A stretch of 64,000 nt of DNA from Pedobacter sp. MC2016-14 (GTDB lineage: Bacteria; Bacteroidota; Bacteroidia; Sphingobacteriales; Sphingobacteriaceae). The stretch covers positions 2,232,001 through 2,296,000 of the forward strand of contig NZ_JAJMPA010000001.1 of the NCBI RefSeq assembly GCF_020991475.1. Direction: 5' to 3'. Both the position numbers and the translations under genes were made by a program. A model generated the notes under the pieces. That model did no database searches and was not told the origin of the DNA. It was given only the letters and a program-made list of their open reading frames with translations. Positions 48,822 to 56,048 of this stretch are shown here, in pieces (position 1 is the stretch's first letter; every line of letters starts with the position of its first letter).

Positions 48822-48839
48822 GAACGCCAGTAAGCGTTC
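48822..48839. promoter_or_regulatory. Inverted repeat upstream of hmgA (candidate operator)
   Basis: Perfect arms GAACGC and GCGTTC around CAGTAA, 49 bases upstream of hmgA, in the 286-base divergent region. Its position fits a regulator of the tyrosine degradation genes. No regulator gene is adjacent. Confidence 0.4.
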
Positions 48840-49030
48840 AGTAGTATAGCTAGATACTAAAGGGAATATTGCGCAAAAATAAGTTTAGAAAGCATGGCAT
48901 ACCTAAAAGCCGCCATAGCCTGGCTGGCAATTAAATTCTGATATGTAAACCTGCGCTGTTTCATTTTTGCGTTGTAAAGCTAATGATAATTATCTGATAC
49001 TTATAATAACCATCTTGCTTTTATTTTTTC

Positions 49031-49038
49031 TAGCTTTG
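49031..49038 (+). promoter_or_regulatory. -7 promoter element for the FAH-family operon
   Basis: TAGCTTTG matches TAnnTTTG and ends 21 bases before the ATG at 49060. No TTTG is seen at the -33 distance, so the promoter may need an activator. The same octamer precedes the phenylalanine hydroxylase gene. Confidence 0.45.
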
Positions 49039-49059
49039 ACCAATTAGTTGATCAAACTT

Positions 49060-50055
49060 ATGAAATTAGTATCGTATAAAACAGAAGAAACAGAACACCT
49101 GGGTGTTTTTATAAACGGACATATTTACAACTTAAATTCTTGCGACAAGCAATTGCCAGATGAGATGAATGCTTTTTTACAAGGCGGCGAAGTTTTAATG
49201 GAACGTGCTAAAAAGGTAGATGAACAGATTAAATCCGAACAAATTAACCCCAAAGAAGAAGCTTTTTATGAGTTGCTGGCACCAGTGCCACACCCTTCTT
49301 CCTGCAGAGACGGTTATGCTTTCCGTCAGCATGTTGCTGCGGCACGCAGAAACCGTAAAGTAGAAATGATTGCAGAATTTGACCAATATCCCATTTTTTA
49401 TTTTACCAACCACAATGCCATTATGGGGCCTGGTGATATTGAATGCATGCCAGATCATTTCCAAAAGCTGGATTTTGAGCTGGAAGTAGCCATTGTTATT
49501 GGTAAAAAAGGCCGTAACATCACTGCGGCAGAGGCAGATCAATACATTGCTGGTTATATGATCATGAATGATATGAGTGCCCGCACATTGCAAATGGAAG
49601 AAATGCTGCTCAATTTAGGCCCTGCAAAAGGAAAAGATTTTTCTACTGTTATCGGTCCATGGCTGGTAACCCCAGATGAACTGGAAACCTATAAAGTGCC
49701 TGCGAAAGCTAATCACACGGGCAATACCTATAACCTTGAAATGACTTGCATTGTAAATGGAATAGAAGTTTCAAAAGGTAATATGGCCGATATGGACTGG
49801 ACCTTTGCAGAAATTGTAGAACGTTGCGCCTATGGGGCAGATATTTTACCTGGCGATGTTATTGGCTCTGGCACCGTTGGCACAGGCTGTTTCCTGGAGT
49901 TAAATGGTACAGGATTGTTAAATGATCCAAACTATAAAGTTCAGTGGTTGCAGGATGGCGATATTGTAGAAATGAAAATTACCGGTCTTGGCATCCTTAA
50001 CAATATCATTAAAAAAGCCGATACAGATTTTTCTATCCTGGCGCTTAAAAAATAA
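49060..50055 (+). CDS. Fumarylacetoacetate hydrolase family protein
   Basis: The ATG at 49060 gives 331 residues starting MKLVSYKTEE; a TTG upstream is rejected because it would leave almost no leader. The FAH-type C-terminal domain has the metal-binding LDFELEVAIVIGKKGRNI near 143, YMIMNDMSARTLQ near 166, KGKDFSTVIGPWLVT near 188 and GDVIGSGTVGTG near 266. Context next to hmgA and hppD suggests hydrolysis of fumarylacetoacetate, the last step of tyrosine degradation. The family also includes other acylpyruvate and keto acid hydrolases, so the substrate is inferred. TAATG overlap with the next gene. Confidence 0.85.
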   Translation: MKLVSYKTEETEHLGVFINGHIYNLNSCDKQLPDEMNAFLQGGEVLMERAKKVDEQIKSEQINPKEEAFYELLAPVPHPSSCRDGYAFRQHVAAARRNRKVEMIAEFDQYPIFYFTNHNAIMGPGDIECMPDHFQKLDFELEVAIVIGKKGRNITAAEADQYIAGYMIMNDMSARTLQMEEMLLNLGPAKGKDFSTVIGPWLVTPDELETYKVPAKANHTGNTYNLEMTCIVNGIEVSKGNMADMDWTFAEIVERCAYGADILPGDVIGSGTVGTGCFLELNGTGLLNDPNYKVQWLQDGDIVEMKITGLGILNNIIKKADTDFSILALKK

Positions 50056-50945
50056 TGCTAACCGTAGAAACATCAGAACTTAGCCCGGCGCAATTGCAAA
50101 ATTACCTGCAATATGCCATTGCGCCAAGGCCTATCTGCTTTGCCAGTACTATAGATGAGGCGGGGAATGTAAACCTGAGTCCTTTTAGTTTTTTTAACCT
50201 TTTTAGCACCAATCCAGCCTTGTGCATTTTTTCTCCTGCCCGCAGGGTAAGAGACAATACCGTTAAGCATACGCTGGAAAATGTGCTCCAGGTAAAAGAG
50301 TGTGTGATCAACATGGTAGATTATGCCATGGTGCAGCAAACTAGTCTGGCCAGTACAGATTATGCAAAGGGTGTAAATGAATTTGAAAAGGCCGGTTTTA
50401 CCATGTTGCCGTCAGTACTGGTTAAACCGCCAAGAGTAGCAGAAGCTCCTGTGCAAATGGAATGCAGTATTCAGGAAGTCATCAGTTTAGGAGAGGGGCC
50501 AGGTGCTGGTAACCTGGTTTTGGCCGAAATTAAACTGATCCATATTAAAGAAGAAATTCTGGACGCTGAAGGTAAAATTGATCAGGCTAAAATTGACCTC
50601 GTAGCCAGGTTAGGGGGAGATTGGTATTGCAGGGTAACCCCAGAAAGCTTGTTTAAAGTAGCAAAACCACTCACAACATTAGGTATTGGCGTAGATGCCC
50701 TGCCTAAAGGCCTGAGAAATTCTATGGTGCTTACGGGCAATGACCTGGGCATGCTAGGCAATGTAGAACAGTTGCCCGGTGCAGATGAAATTGATGCTAT
50801 TCGGAACCATGCTTTGGTTAAAGAAATAATGGATGCCACCATTGGTGATGCCGTAAACCGTCAGCGGGAGTTGCATGAACTGGCAAAAGAAATGCTGCGC
50901 AAGGGCAATACCGCCGATGCGATTAAAGTTGTGCTATTAGATTAA
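50055..50945 (+). CDS. Flavin reductase family protein (FMN-binding split barrel)
   Basis: The 296-residue protein has the split-barrel flavin-binding fold of the flavin reductase-like family: YAIAPRPICFASTIDEAGNVNLSPFSFFNLFSTNPALCIF near residues 21-60 and DNTVKHTLENVLQVKECVINMV near 67. A C-terminal extension of about 100 residues is helical. It is translationally coupled by TAATG to the FAH-family gene, so it probably acts in aromatic degradation, but its exact step is unknown. The stop overlaps the stop of the convergent NlpC gene. Confidence 0.8.
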   Translation: MLTVETSELSPAQLQNYLQYAIAPRPICFASTIDEAGNVNLSPFSFFNLFSTNPALCIFSPARRVRDNTVKHTLENVLQVKECVINMVDYAMVQQTSLASTDYAKGVNEFEKAGFTMLPSVLVKPPRVAEAPVQMECSIQEVISLGEGPGAGNLVLAEIKLIHIKEEILDAEGKIDQAKIDLVARLGGDWYCRVTPESLFKVAKPLTTLGIGVDALPKGLRNSMVLTGNDLGMLGNVEQLPGADEIDAIRNHALVKEIMDATIGDAVNRQRELHELAKEMLRKGNTADAIKVVLLD

Positions 50946-51466
50946 ATGATGCTTACGGCTTTAATAAAGCGGCTTTTATAATATGTATTGAGTGTGGTAA
51001 TGGTTACCCCGTTTGCTTTTCCGGAACTTGCATGGATAAACTGGATTTCATCACCATCTATAGAGTAGATGATGCCCACATGGCCAATTCTACGGATTTT
51101 AGGGTTGCTCCCTGTAAATATCAATACATCTCCAACCTTCGCGTTTTCCAGTTTTACGGGTGTTCCTGCGGTTACAAATTCACTTGATGAACGTGGAACT
51201 TTGAATCCAAAATTCTTAAAAACATAACTTACAAAGCCAGAACAATCAAAACCTACATTCGGATTACTGGTTGCGTACCTGTAGGGGATGCCGATTAGCT
51301 TTTTAGCAAAGCCCATGATCTGATCTGAATATTGCCTGGGTAGAGATTGCTGCGTTTCTGTTTGCTCTTGTACCGGCAACTCAACTGCTTTTCCTGTAGA
51401 TTGTGATTTTGCCTGGGTAATACCAAACAACAGGAAAGTCATGATAATTAAGGGTTTTCTCATCAT
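50942..51466 (-). CDS. NlpC/P60 family cell wall hydrolase (C40 peptidase)
   Basis: The 174-residue protein has a signal peptide (about residues 1-21) and a single NlpC/P60 domain. The catalytic cysteine is in GFDCSGFVSYVF near residue 75. The histidine is in RRIGHVGIIYSI near 128, followed by FIHASSGKANGVTI. Such enzymes cleave the gamma-D-Glu-diaminopimelate bond of peptidoglycan. Two adjacent ATG codons start it; I use the first. Two sRNA-like repeats with their own terminators lie just upstream. Confidence 0.92.
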   Translation of the reverse strand: MMRKPLIIMTFLLFGITQAKSQSTGKAVELPVQEQTETQQSLPRQYSDQIMGFAKKLIGIPYRYATSNPNVGFDCSGFVSYVFKNFGFKVPRSSSEFVTAGTPVKLENAKVGDVLIFTGSNPKIRRIGHVGIIYSIDGDEIQFIHASSGKANGVTITTLNTYYKSRFIKAVSII

Positions 51467-51529
51467 ATTATTTACAAGGTATCCAAAAAAAAGTAAACTT
51501 GTATAAAATGTTGAAAACTAATGGCCAAT

Positions 51530-51633
51530 AAAAAAGCGGGCACAAACCTCCGTCGGTGCCCGCCATCTAAATTAACGCTCTCATCACAAATGTACAAAAC
51601 ATGATGATTATGTTGTATAATCTATTTGTCAAA
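51530..51633 (-). ncRNA. Candidate small RNA gene, copy 1 of a tandem pair
   Basis: Read on the minus strand, the unit starts at TTTGACA and has a -7-type element TACATTTG at 51594-51587. It ends in an intrinsic terminator: stem GCGGGCAC / GTGCCCGC (51563-51556 and 51543-51536), loop CGACGGAGGTTT, then six T. A transcript of roughly 50 bases from the -7 element, or about 65 from an earlier start, is predicted. No reading frame of useful length exists. The second copy at 51765-51867 differs at two positions only. The unit could also be a terminator-containing leader of the NlpC gene, but its duplication with promoter-like elements favours a separate RNA. Confidence 0.5.
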
Positions 51634-51762
51634 ATGGCAGCGAAGCATTGATGATATACTTGTGTGGGCCGTTTTATTTTCAGAAGGTCAACGAAATCTA
51701 TTTCATGAAAATGGAGTTGTGTCTCCATATTTCCATAAGTTTGTGATTAAAAGGTAATGCAT

Positions 51763-51867
51763 AAAAAAAGCGGGCACAAACCTCCGTCGGTGCCCGCCAT
51801 CTAAATTAACGCTCTCATCACAAATGTACAAAACATGATGATTATGTTATATAATCTTTTTGTCAAA
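51763..51867 (-). ncRNA. Candidate small RNA gene, copy 2 of a tandem pair
   Basis: It has the same layout as copy 1: TTTGACA at the upstream edge, TACATTTG at 51828-51821, stem GCGGGCAC (51797-51790) with GTGCCCGC (51777-51770), a 12-base loop containing GGAGG, and seven T. The two base differences lie within or beside a GATTAT-N5-ATAATC inverted repeat; the predicted RNA body and terminator are identical. The homology ends at the TTTGACA and at the T-run, as expected for a duplicated RNA gene with its promoter. Confidence 0.5.
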
Positions 51868-51911
51868 TGATTTCTAGAAGCCAACTTTACTTCTACGTAT
51901 ATTAGCCTAAG

Positions 51912-52151
51912 TTAATTCTGCAATTGTCTGCCTTGAACTAAGAATGCATGTAGCTGGAATAAGCAGTATACTTTTTCAAAACTTTTTTTGTCGGCTTTAT
52001 TCATTTTTATCGATTTAAACGCAAGCAGTCGCTCGTAAATTTCGTTGGCATCTTTGCTATTGTGTAATGGTTTTGATTCAGTGTTTTGATTTTCAACAAG
52101 CTGCATAATGTCTTCTTGTAAAGAAAGCAAAAGGTTTTTTATATCAAACAT
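51912..52151 (-). CDS. Small helical protein of unknown function
   Basis: This 79-residue frame has an ATG start and a composition rich in K, L, E, N and Q that suggests an all-helical soluble protein (MFDIKNLLLSLQEDIMQLVENQN ... SFEKVYCLFQLHAFLVQGRQ). No family is recognised. It lies alone upstream of the sRNA-like repeats on the same strand; the closest repeat starts 44 bases after its stop and its hairpin could terminate this gene. Confidence 0.5.
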   Translation of the reverse strand: MFDIKNLLLSLQEDIMQLVENQNTESKPLHNSKDANEIYERLLAFKSIKMNKADKKSFEKVYCLFQLHAFLVQGRQLQN

Positions 52152-52308
52152 ATCTAAATAAATGTATGGTTAGCTGAATTGCTAATCAATTATGAGAATT
52201 AGTGCTTTATTTTCAAGAACACCAATCTTTTTTAAAATAATAATTGCGAAGCAAAATCCAGGCAAGCGGTAAAGACAATCATTTCTATACAAAACCTTTT
52301 TAGTGATC

Positions 52309-52333
52309 AGGTGTTAGCATAAAAAAAACACCT
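52309..52333. promoter_or_regulatory. Inverted repeat just before the DUF4142 start codon
   Basis: AGGTGTT / AACACCT arms separated by 11 bases (including an A-run) end 4 bases before the ATG at 52338. In RNA the hairpin would sit next to the start codon. As DNA it could be an operator. Either role is inference. Confidence 0.35.
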
Positions 52334-52337
52334 AACC

Positions 52338-52985
52338 ATGAAAAATCAAATTATTGCATTATTAATTGGAGGCGCATGTGCTTTACAGGCCTGCCACAAT
52401 TCTGATAAAAAGGACAATTCCAGCACTCTGGCTGGAGATTCAGTATTAGACACCACCTCAAATACTGCACAAAGTATGGGTGGCGAAACTACTCAAGAGG
52501 ATACAGATTTTATCAAAAAGGCGGCTATTGGCGGAATGATGGAAGTTGAAGCCGGTAACCTGGCACTTCAAAAAACCAAAAGTCCGGTGGTAAAAGATTT
52601 CGCACAAATGATGGTCACTGATCATACCAAAGCAAATTTGGAACTTAAGGAAGTTGCCAAAAGCAAAGGTCTGGAGCTACCATCCACTTTTCCGGCAGAA
52701 GAGCAAAAGCATATGGATATGATGAAAACTTTGGCTGGGGATGCATTTGACAGGCACTATGTGCAAATGATGGTTACTGATCATAATAAAACAGTAGACT
52801 TATTTAATGCCGGCCAAAAATCCGAAAACCAGGATGTTAAAATCTTTGCCTCAAAAACCCTTCCCGTAATACAGGCTCATTATCAGGCTGCAGTTAAGCT
52901 GGATTCTATTATGCAAAAAAAGAAAATGAACAATGGGGATGATATATTAAACATCAGTACAGGCAAAGAAAAGAAGAACCAATAA
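52338..52985 (+). CDS. DUF4142 domain lipoprotein
   Basis: The 215-residue protein has a lipoprotein signal peptide with the cysteine in LQAC at residue 19. A low-complexity S/T/D-rich linker follows, then a DUF4142 four-helix bundle (about 55-190). The bundle shows a repeated pattern: FAQMMVTDHTKANLELKEVAKSKGLELP and HYVQMMVTDHNKTVDLFNAGQKSEN. DUF4142 proteins have a ferritin-like bundle of unknown function and are often seen with stress genes. It precedes the CAP-domain gene by 27 bases. Confidence 0.88.
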   Translation: MKNQIIALLIGGACALQACHNSDKKDNSSTLAGDSVLDTTSNTAQSMGGETTQEDTDFIKKAAIGGMMEVEAGNLALQKTKSPVVKDFAQMMVTDHTKANLELKEVAKSKGLELPSTFPAEEQKHMDMMKTLAGDAFDRHYVQMMVTDHNKTVDLFNAGQKSENQDVKIFASKTLPVIQAHYQAAVKLDSIMQKKKMNNGDDILNISTGKEKKNQ

Positions 52986-53012
52986 AAATTATAAAATTTC
53001 GTTATTGTAAGC

Positions 53013-53702
53013 ATGAAGCTCATTTATCTCTTTCTCTTCTCCCTGTTTTCTTTGTTTTTTTTAAATCCTGCCAATGCACAAAGTAAATGGACAGAGGAAG
53101 AGTTAAATAGGGCTAATACAGCCAAAAATGCTGGTTACCTGAGCACTGAAGAAAAGAACATTATCTTCTATATGAACCTCGTGCGAATGGATGGGGACCG
53201 TTTTTTTAAAACTTATTTTCAGGATTTTGTACAAAGTCATAACCTTAAAATGCAGGCTTTTCGCAACTATGAGGATCTAAAAGTAGATCGGCAGGATAAA
53301 TATTATCGGGGATTGGAAATAGACCTTAAACTCATTAAGGGTTTACCAATGTTTTATCCGGATGAACTGTTGACTTATGGTGCAGACCAACATGGTATAG
53401 AAATGAACCGATATAACCTGGCCGGGCACGGTTCTAAAGATGGGCGTAATGCACAGGATAGAATTGGTAAATATTACCCCAACAGGTCTCTTGCAGAAAA
53501 CCTAGCTTTTGGATTTGCAAAGGGATTAGATAACGTATGCCTGTTGTTATTGGATAAAGGAGTTGCCGATCTGGGCCACAGAAAAAATATCCTTAACAAT
53601 ACCCTCGGACTCAATATTGTGGGGGTAAGTATCCAGCGGCATCCTACATACAGGTATTCTGCAACCATAGATTTTGCTGGTATCCCGAATTTAAAAATTT
53701 AA
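53013..53702 (+). CDS. CAP/SCP-domain extracytoplasmic protein
   Basis: The 229-residue protein has a signal peptide (about 1-22, ending NPANAQ) and a cysteine-rich secretory/PR1-type CAP domain. The CAP cavity residues are in DQHGIEMNRYNLAGHGS near residue 126, SLAENLAFG near 160 and GHRKNILNNTLGLNIVGVSI near 191. Bacterial CAP proteins are secreted or periplasmic and have no agreed activity. It follows the DUF4142 gene by 27 bases and precedes the GtrA gene by 31. Confidence 0.88.
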   Translation: MKLIYLFLFSLFSLFFLNPANAQSKWTEEELNRANTAKNAGYLSTEEKNIIFYMNLVRMDGDRFFKTYFQDFVQSHNLKMQAFRNYEDLKVDRQDKYYRGLEIDLKLIKGLPMFYPDELLTYGADQHGIEMNRYNLAGHGSKDGRNAQDRIGKYYPNRSLAENLAFGFAKGLDNVCLLLLDKGVADLGHRKNILNNTLGLNIVGVSIQRHPTYRYSATIDFAGIPNLKI

Positions 53703-53733
53703 TCCTAAATTCGCCGCCGAAGATCAATACTGC

Positions 53734-54213
53734 ATGCGTAAGGTACTTTTAAAGTTTATAGATTTCTTTTATCCACCATTTTCAGGCCTTTTAAGCTTAC
53801 ATACGTTTAGGTATATCGTTTCTGGGGGTACTAATGCGGCAAGTGGCATTGTATTGTACTTTTTAATCTACAACTATGTACTGCATCAGAAGGATGTATA
53901 TATTCCCTTCAAGCCGGGAATGATTACTGCCCATGTGGCTACATTAATTATAGAAACTCCGCTAACCTTTCTAATTGGTTTTATGCTTAATAAATATGTG
54001 GTTTTTACCCAATCGGAATTGAAGGGCAGGATCCAGATGTTTAGGTACGCACTGGTTGTGGGGGCCAATCTAATGCTCAATTATGGGATGATAAAAATCA
54101 TGGTAGAAAGCTTTGATTTTTACCCAACCATCTCCAAAATCATTACTACAGTTGTGCTGGCTGTAGCCAGTTACTTTATTCAAACCCACTTCTCTTTTAA
54201 AGTGAAAAAATAA
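53734..54213 (+). CDS. GtrA-family membrane protein
   Basis: The 159-residue protein has four hydrophobic helices in the GtrA pattern: FRYIVSGGTNAASGIVLYFLIYN near residue 25, VATLIIETPLTFLIGFMLNKYVVF near 69, and two further helices after FRYALV at about 104, ending SYFIQTHFSFKVKK. GtrA-like proteins move polyprenyl-linked sugars across the membrane or assist cell surface polysaccharide synthesis. No glycosyltransferase is adjacent, so the substrate is unknown. Confidence 0.85.
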   Translation: MRKVLLKFIDFFYPPFSGLLSLHTFRYIVSGGTNAASGIVLYFLIYNYVLHQKDVYIPFKPGMITAHVATLIIETPLTFLIGFMLNKYVVFTQSELKGRIQMFRYALVVGANLMLNYGMIKIMVESFDFYPTISKIITTVVLAVASYFIQTHFSFKVKK

Positions 54214-54247
54214 GGATTTTAACTCACACCTGGCTCGGTTTATTGTT

Positions 54248-54255
54248 TAGCTTTG
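54248..54255 (+). promoter_or_regulatory. -7 promoter element for the phenylalanine hydroxylase gene
   Basis: TAGCTTTG fits TAnnTTTG and ends 20 bases before the ATG at 54276. A -33 TTTG is not evident. The same octamer lies before the FAH-family operon at 49031. Confidence 0.4.
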
Positions 54256-54275
54256 GTATAAACTTATTTGAATTC

Positions 54276-56048
54276 ATGAATGACTTTAACAACCCCCAGG
54301 TTGCCAGATTGCCTAAGCATTTAAGGCAGTTTATTGTTGCGCAACACTATGAAAAGTACACGCCTGTAGATCAGGCGGTATGGCGTTATGTAATGAGACA
54401 GAATTACAGTTATTTAAAAGAGGTGGCATTTTACCCTTATATAAAAGGTTTGCAGCGTGCAGGATTAAGTATTGAATACATTCCTGATTTGCAAACAATG
54501 AATGATAATTTGGGTAAATTGGGCTGGGGAGCTGTTACGGTAGATGGTTTTATTCCACCTGCGGCGTTTATGGAATACCAGGCTTATAAAGTGCTGGTAA
54601 TTGCTGCTGATATCCGACAGATTAATCATATTGAATATACACCAGCTCCTGATATTATTCATGAGTCTGCCGGACATGCGCCAATTATAGCAGATTCGGA
54701 TTATAATAATTACCTGAGTTATTTTGGATCTATTGGTGCTAAAGCGATGTTCTCTGCTAAAGATTTTGAGCTGTATGAGGCCATTCGTCACCTTTCTATT
54801 TTAAAGGAAGCTGCCGGAACCACCATAGAAGAGATTGAAGCGGCTGAGCAAAGCTTAAAATTGATTGCTGATAACATGGGTGAGCCTTCTGAGATGGCTT
54901 TGCTGAGTAGACTCCATTGGTGGACCGTTGAGTATGGTTTAATTGGTACACTGGAAAATCCCAAAATATATGGTGCTGGTTTACTTTCCTCCATTGGCGA
55001 AAGCAGCAGCTGTATGAAAGCTGATGTTGAAAAACTTTGGTACAATAAATACACCATCAATTATGCTTACGATATTACTAAAACGCAGCCTCAACTGTTT
55101 GTGACAGAAACTTTCCAGAATTTAATTGATGTGCTGGATGAATTTGCAGACACGATGGCCTTTAGACGTGGTGGTGCCGAGAGTGTACAAAAAGCAATTG
55201 ACTGTAAGAATACAGCAACTGCAGTATACAGTTCTGGCCTGCAGGTTACGGGGATATTTACCGACTTGTATGTAGATGCGGAGGGGAAGGTTACGTTCAT
55301 TAAAACCTCTGGACCATCTGCTTTGGCTGTTGATAATAAGGAACTGCCGGGTCATGATAAGCACTACCATAAGGATGGTTTTTCTTCTCCTGTGGGTAAA
55401 ATTATAGGATCAGACGTTGCGGTAGAAGACCTGGATTTTGAAGATTTAAAAGGCCTGGGCATTCAAAAAGCTCAACGCGCAGATTTTAGTTTTGAATCTG
55501 GCATTCAAATTAATGGTGTGGTTAAAGAAATCCTAAACAATGGAAATAAACTCATCTTAATTGTTTTTGAGGATTGTACTGTAAAAACTGTAGATGGAAA
55601 GGTATTATTTGCGCCAGAATGGGGAACTTATGATATGGCTATTGGCGCAGAAATTGTTGCTGTTTTTAATGGTGCGGCAGATAAGGATGCTTATGAAGAG
55701 TTGACACAGATTAGTGAAAAACAAACTCAAAAACTGGTTTACGATGAGCAAACGCAAAACCTGCACAAGCTGTATAAAGAAATAAGGCGGATTAGAGAAG
55801 AAGGAACAGGATTTGAACAGTTGCCTACGTTATTTGCAGCTTTAAAAATGGAACATCCCAGCGATTGGCTTGCCACGTTGGAAATTCTTGAAATTCTATA
55901 CCACAAACAGTACAACGCAGAATTGGAAAAAGAAGTACGTTTGTATCTGGAAACAAAAGCTGAGCAAGAGGAGGAACACAAAAAATTGATCAACGATGGA
56001 TTGTTTGTGATTGAACATCCTGTTACGCAGCTTATAAATATAGCATAA
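54276..56048 (+). CDS. phhA: Aromatic amino acid (phenylalanine 4-) hydroxylase, long form
   Basis: This pterin-dependent iron enzyme hydroxylates phenylalanine to tyrosine, feeding the HppD/HmgA route. The ATG at 54276 gives 590 residues starting MNDFNNPQVARLP. The catalytic domain has the iron ligands H129 and H134 in PDIIHESAGHAP and E219 in HWWTVEYGLIG, then YGAGLLSSIGESSSC near 232. Typical bacterial enzymes are under 300 residues; here about 270 further residues follow that show no motif I recognise, ending in a helical, charged segment. I recall similar long forms in some Bacillus species. The next gene starts immediately after the stop. Confidence 0.9.
   Translation: MNDFNNPQVARLPKHLRQFIVAQHYEKYTPVDQAVWRYVMRQNYSYLKEVAFYPYIKGLQRAGLSIEYIPDLQTMNDNLGKLGWGAVTVDGFIPPAAFMEYQAYKVLVIAADIRQINHIEYTPAPDIIHESAGHAPIIADSDYNNYLSYFGSIGAKAMFSAKDFELYEAIRHLSILKEAAGTTIEEIEAAEQSLKLIADNMGEPSEMALLSRLHWWTVEYGLIGTLENPKIYGAGLLSSIGESSSCMKADVEKLWYNKYTINYAYDITKTQPQLFVTETFQNLIDVLDEFADTMAFRRGGAESVQKAIDCKNTATAVYSSGLQVTGIFTDLYVDAEGKVTFIKTSGPSALAVDNKELPGHDKHYHKDGFSSPVGKIIGSDVAVEDLDFEDLKGLGIQKAQRADFSFESGIQINGVVKEILNNGNKLILIVFEDCTVKTVDGKVLFAPEWGTYDMAIGAEIVAVFNGAADKDAYEELTQISEKQTQKLVYDEQTQNLHKLYKEIRRIREEGTGFEQLPTLFAALKMEHPSDWLATLEILEILYHKQYNAELEKEVRLYLETKAEQEEEHKKLINDGLFVIEHPVTQLINIA

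Larger units (their letters stand above)
51467..51911. other. 445-base intergenic region holding a tandem 103-bp repeat
   Basis: No protein gene was found. Two near-identical 103-bp units (51531-51633 and 51765-51867) fill nearly half of it. The 131-base spacer contains a small hairpin ATGGAG-N6-CTCCAT at 51711-51728 and no clear ORF. Confidence 0.7.

Noticed and set aside
51531..51867. Tandem 103-bp repeats as a CRISPR array or insertion element
   Set aside because: There are only two copies, 103 bp long with a 131-bp spacer, no cas genes, no transposase and no visible target duplication. Promoter-like and terminator elements fit an RNA gene better.
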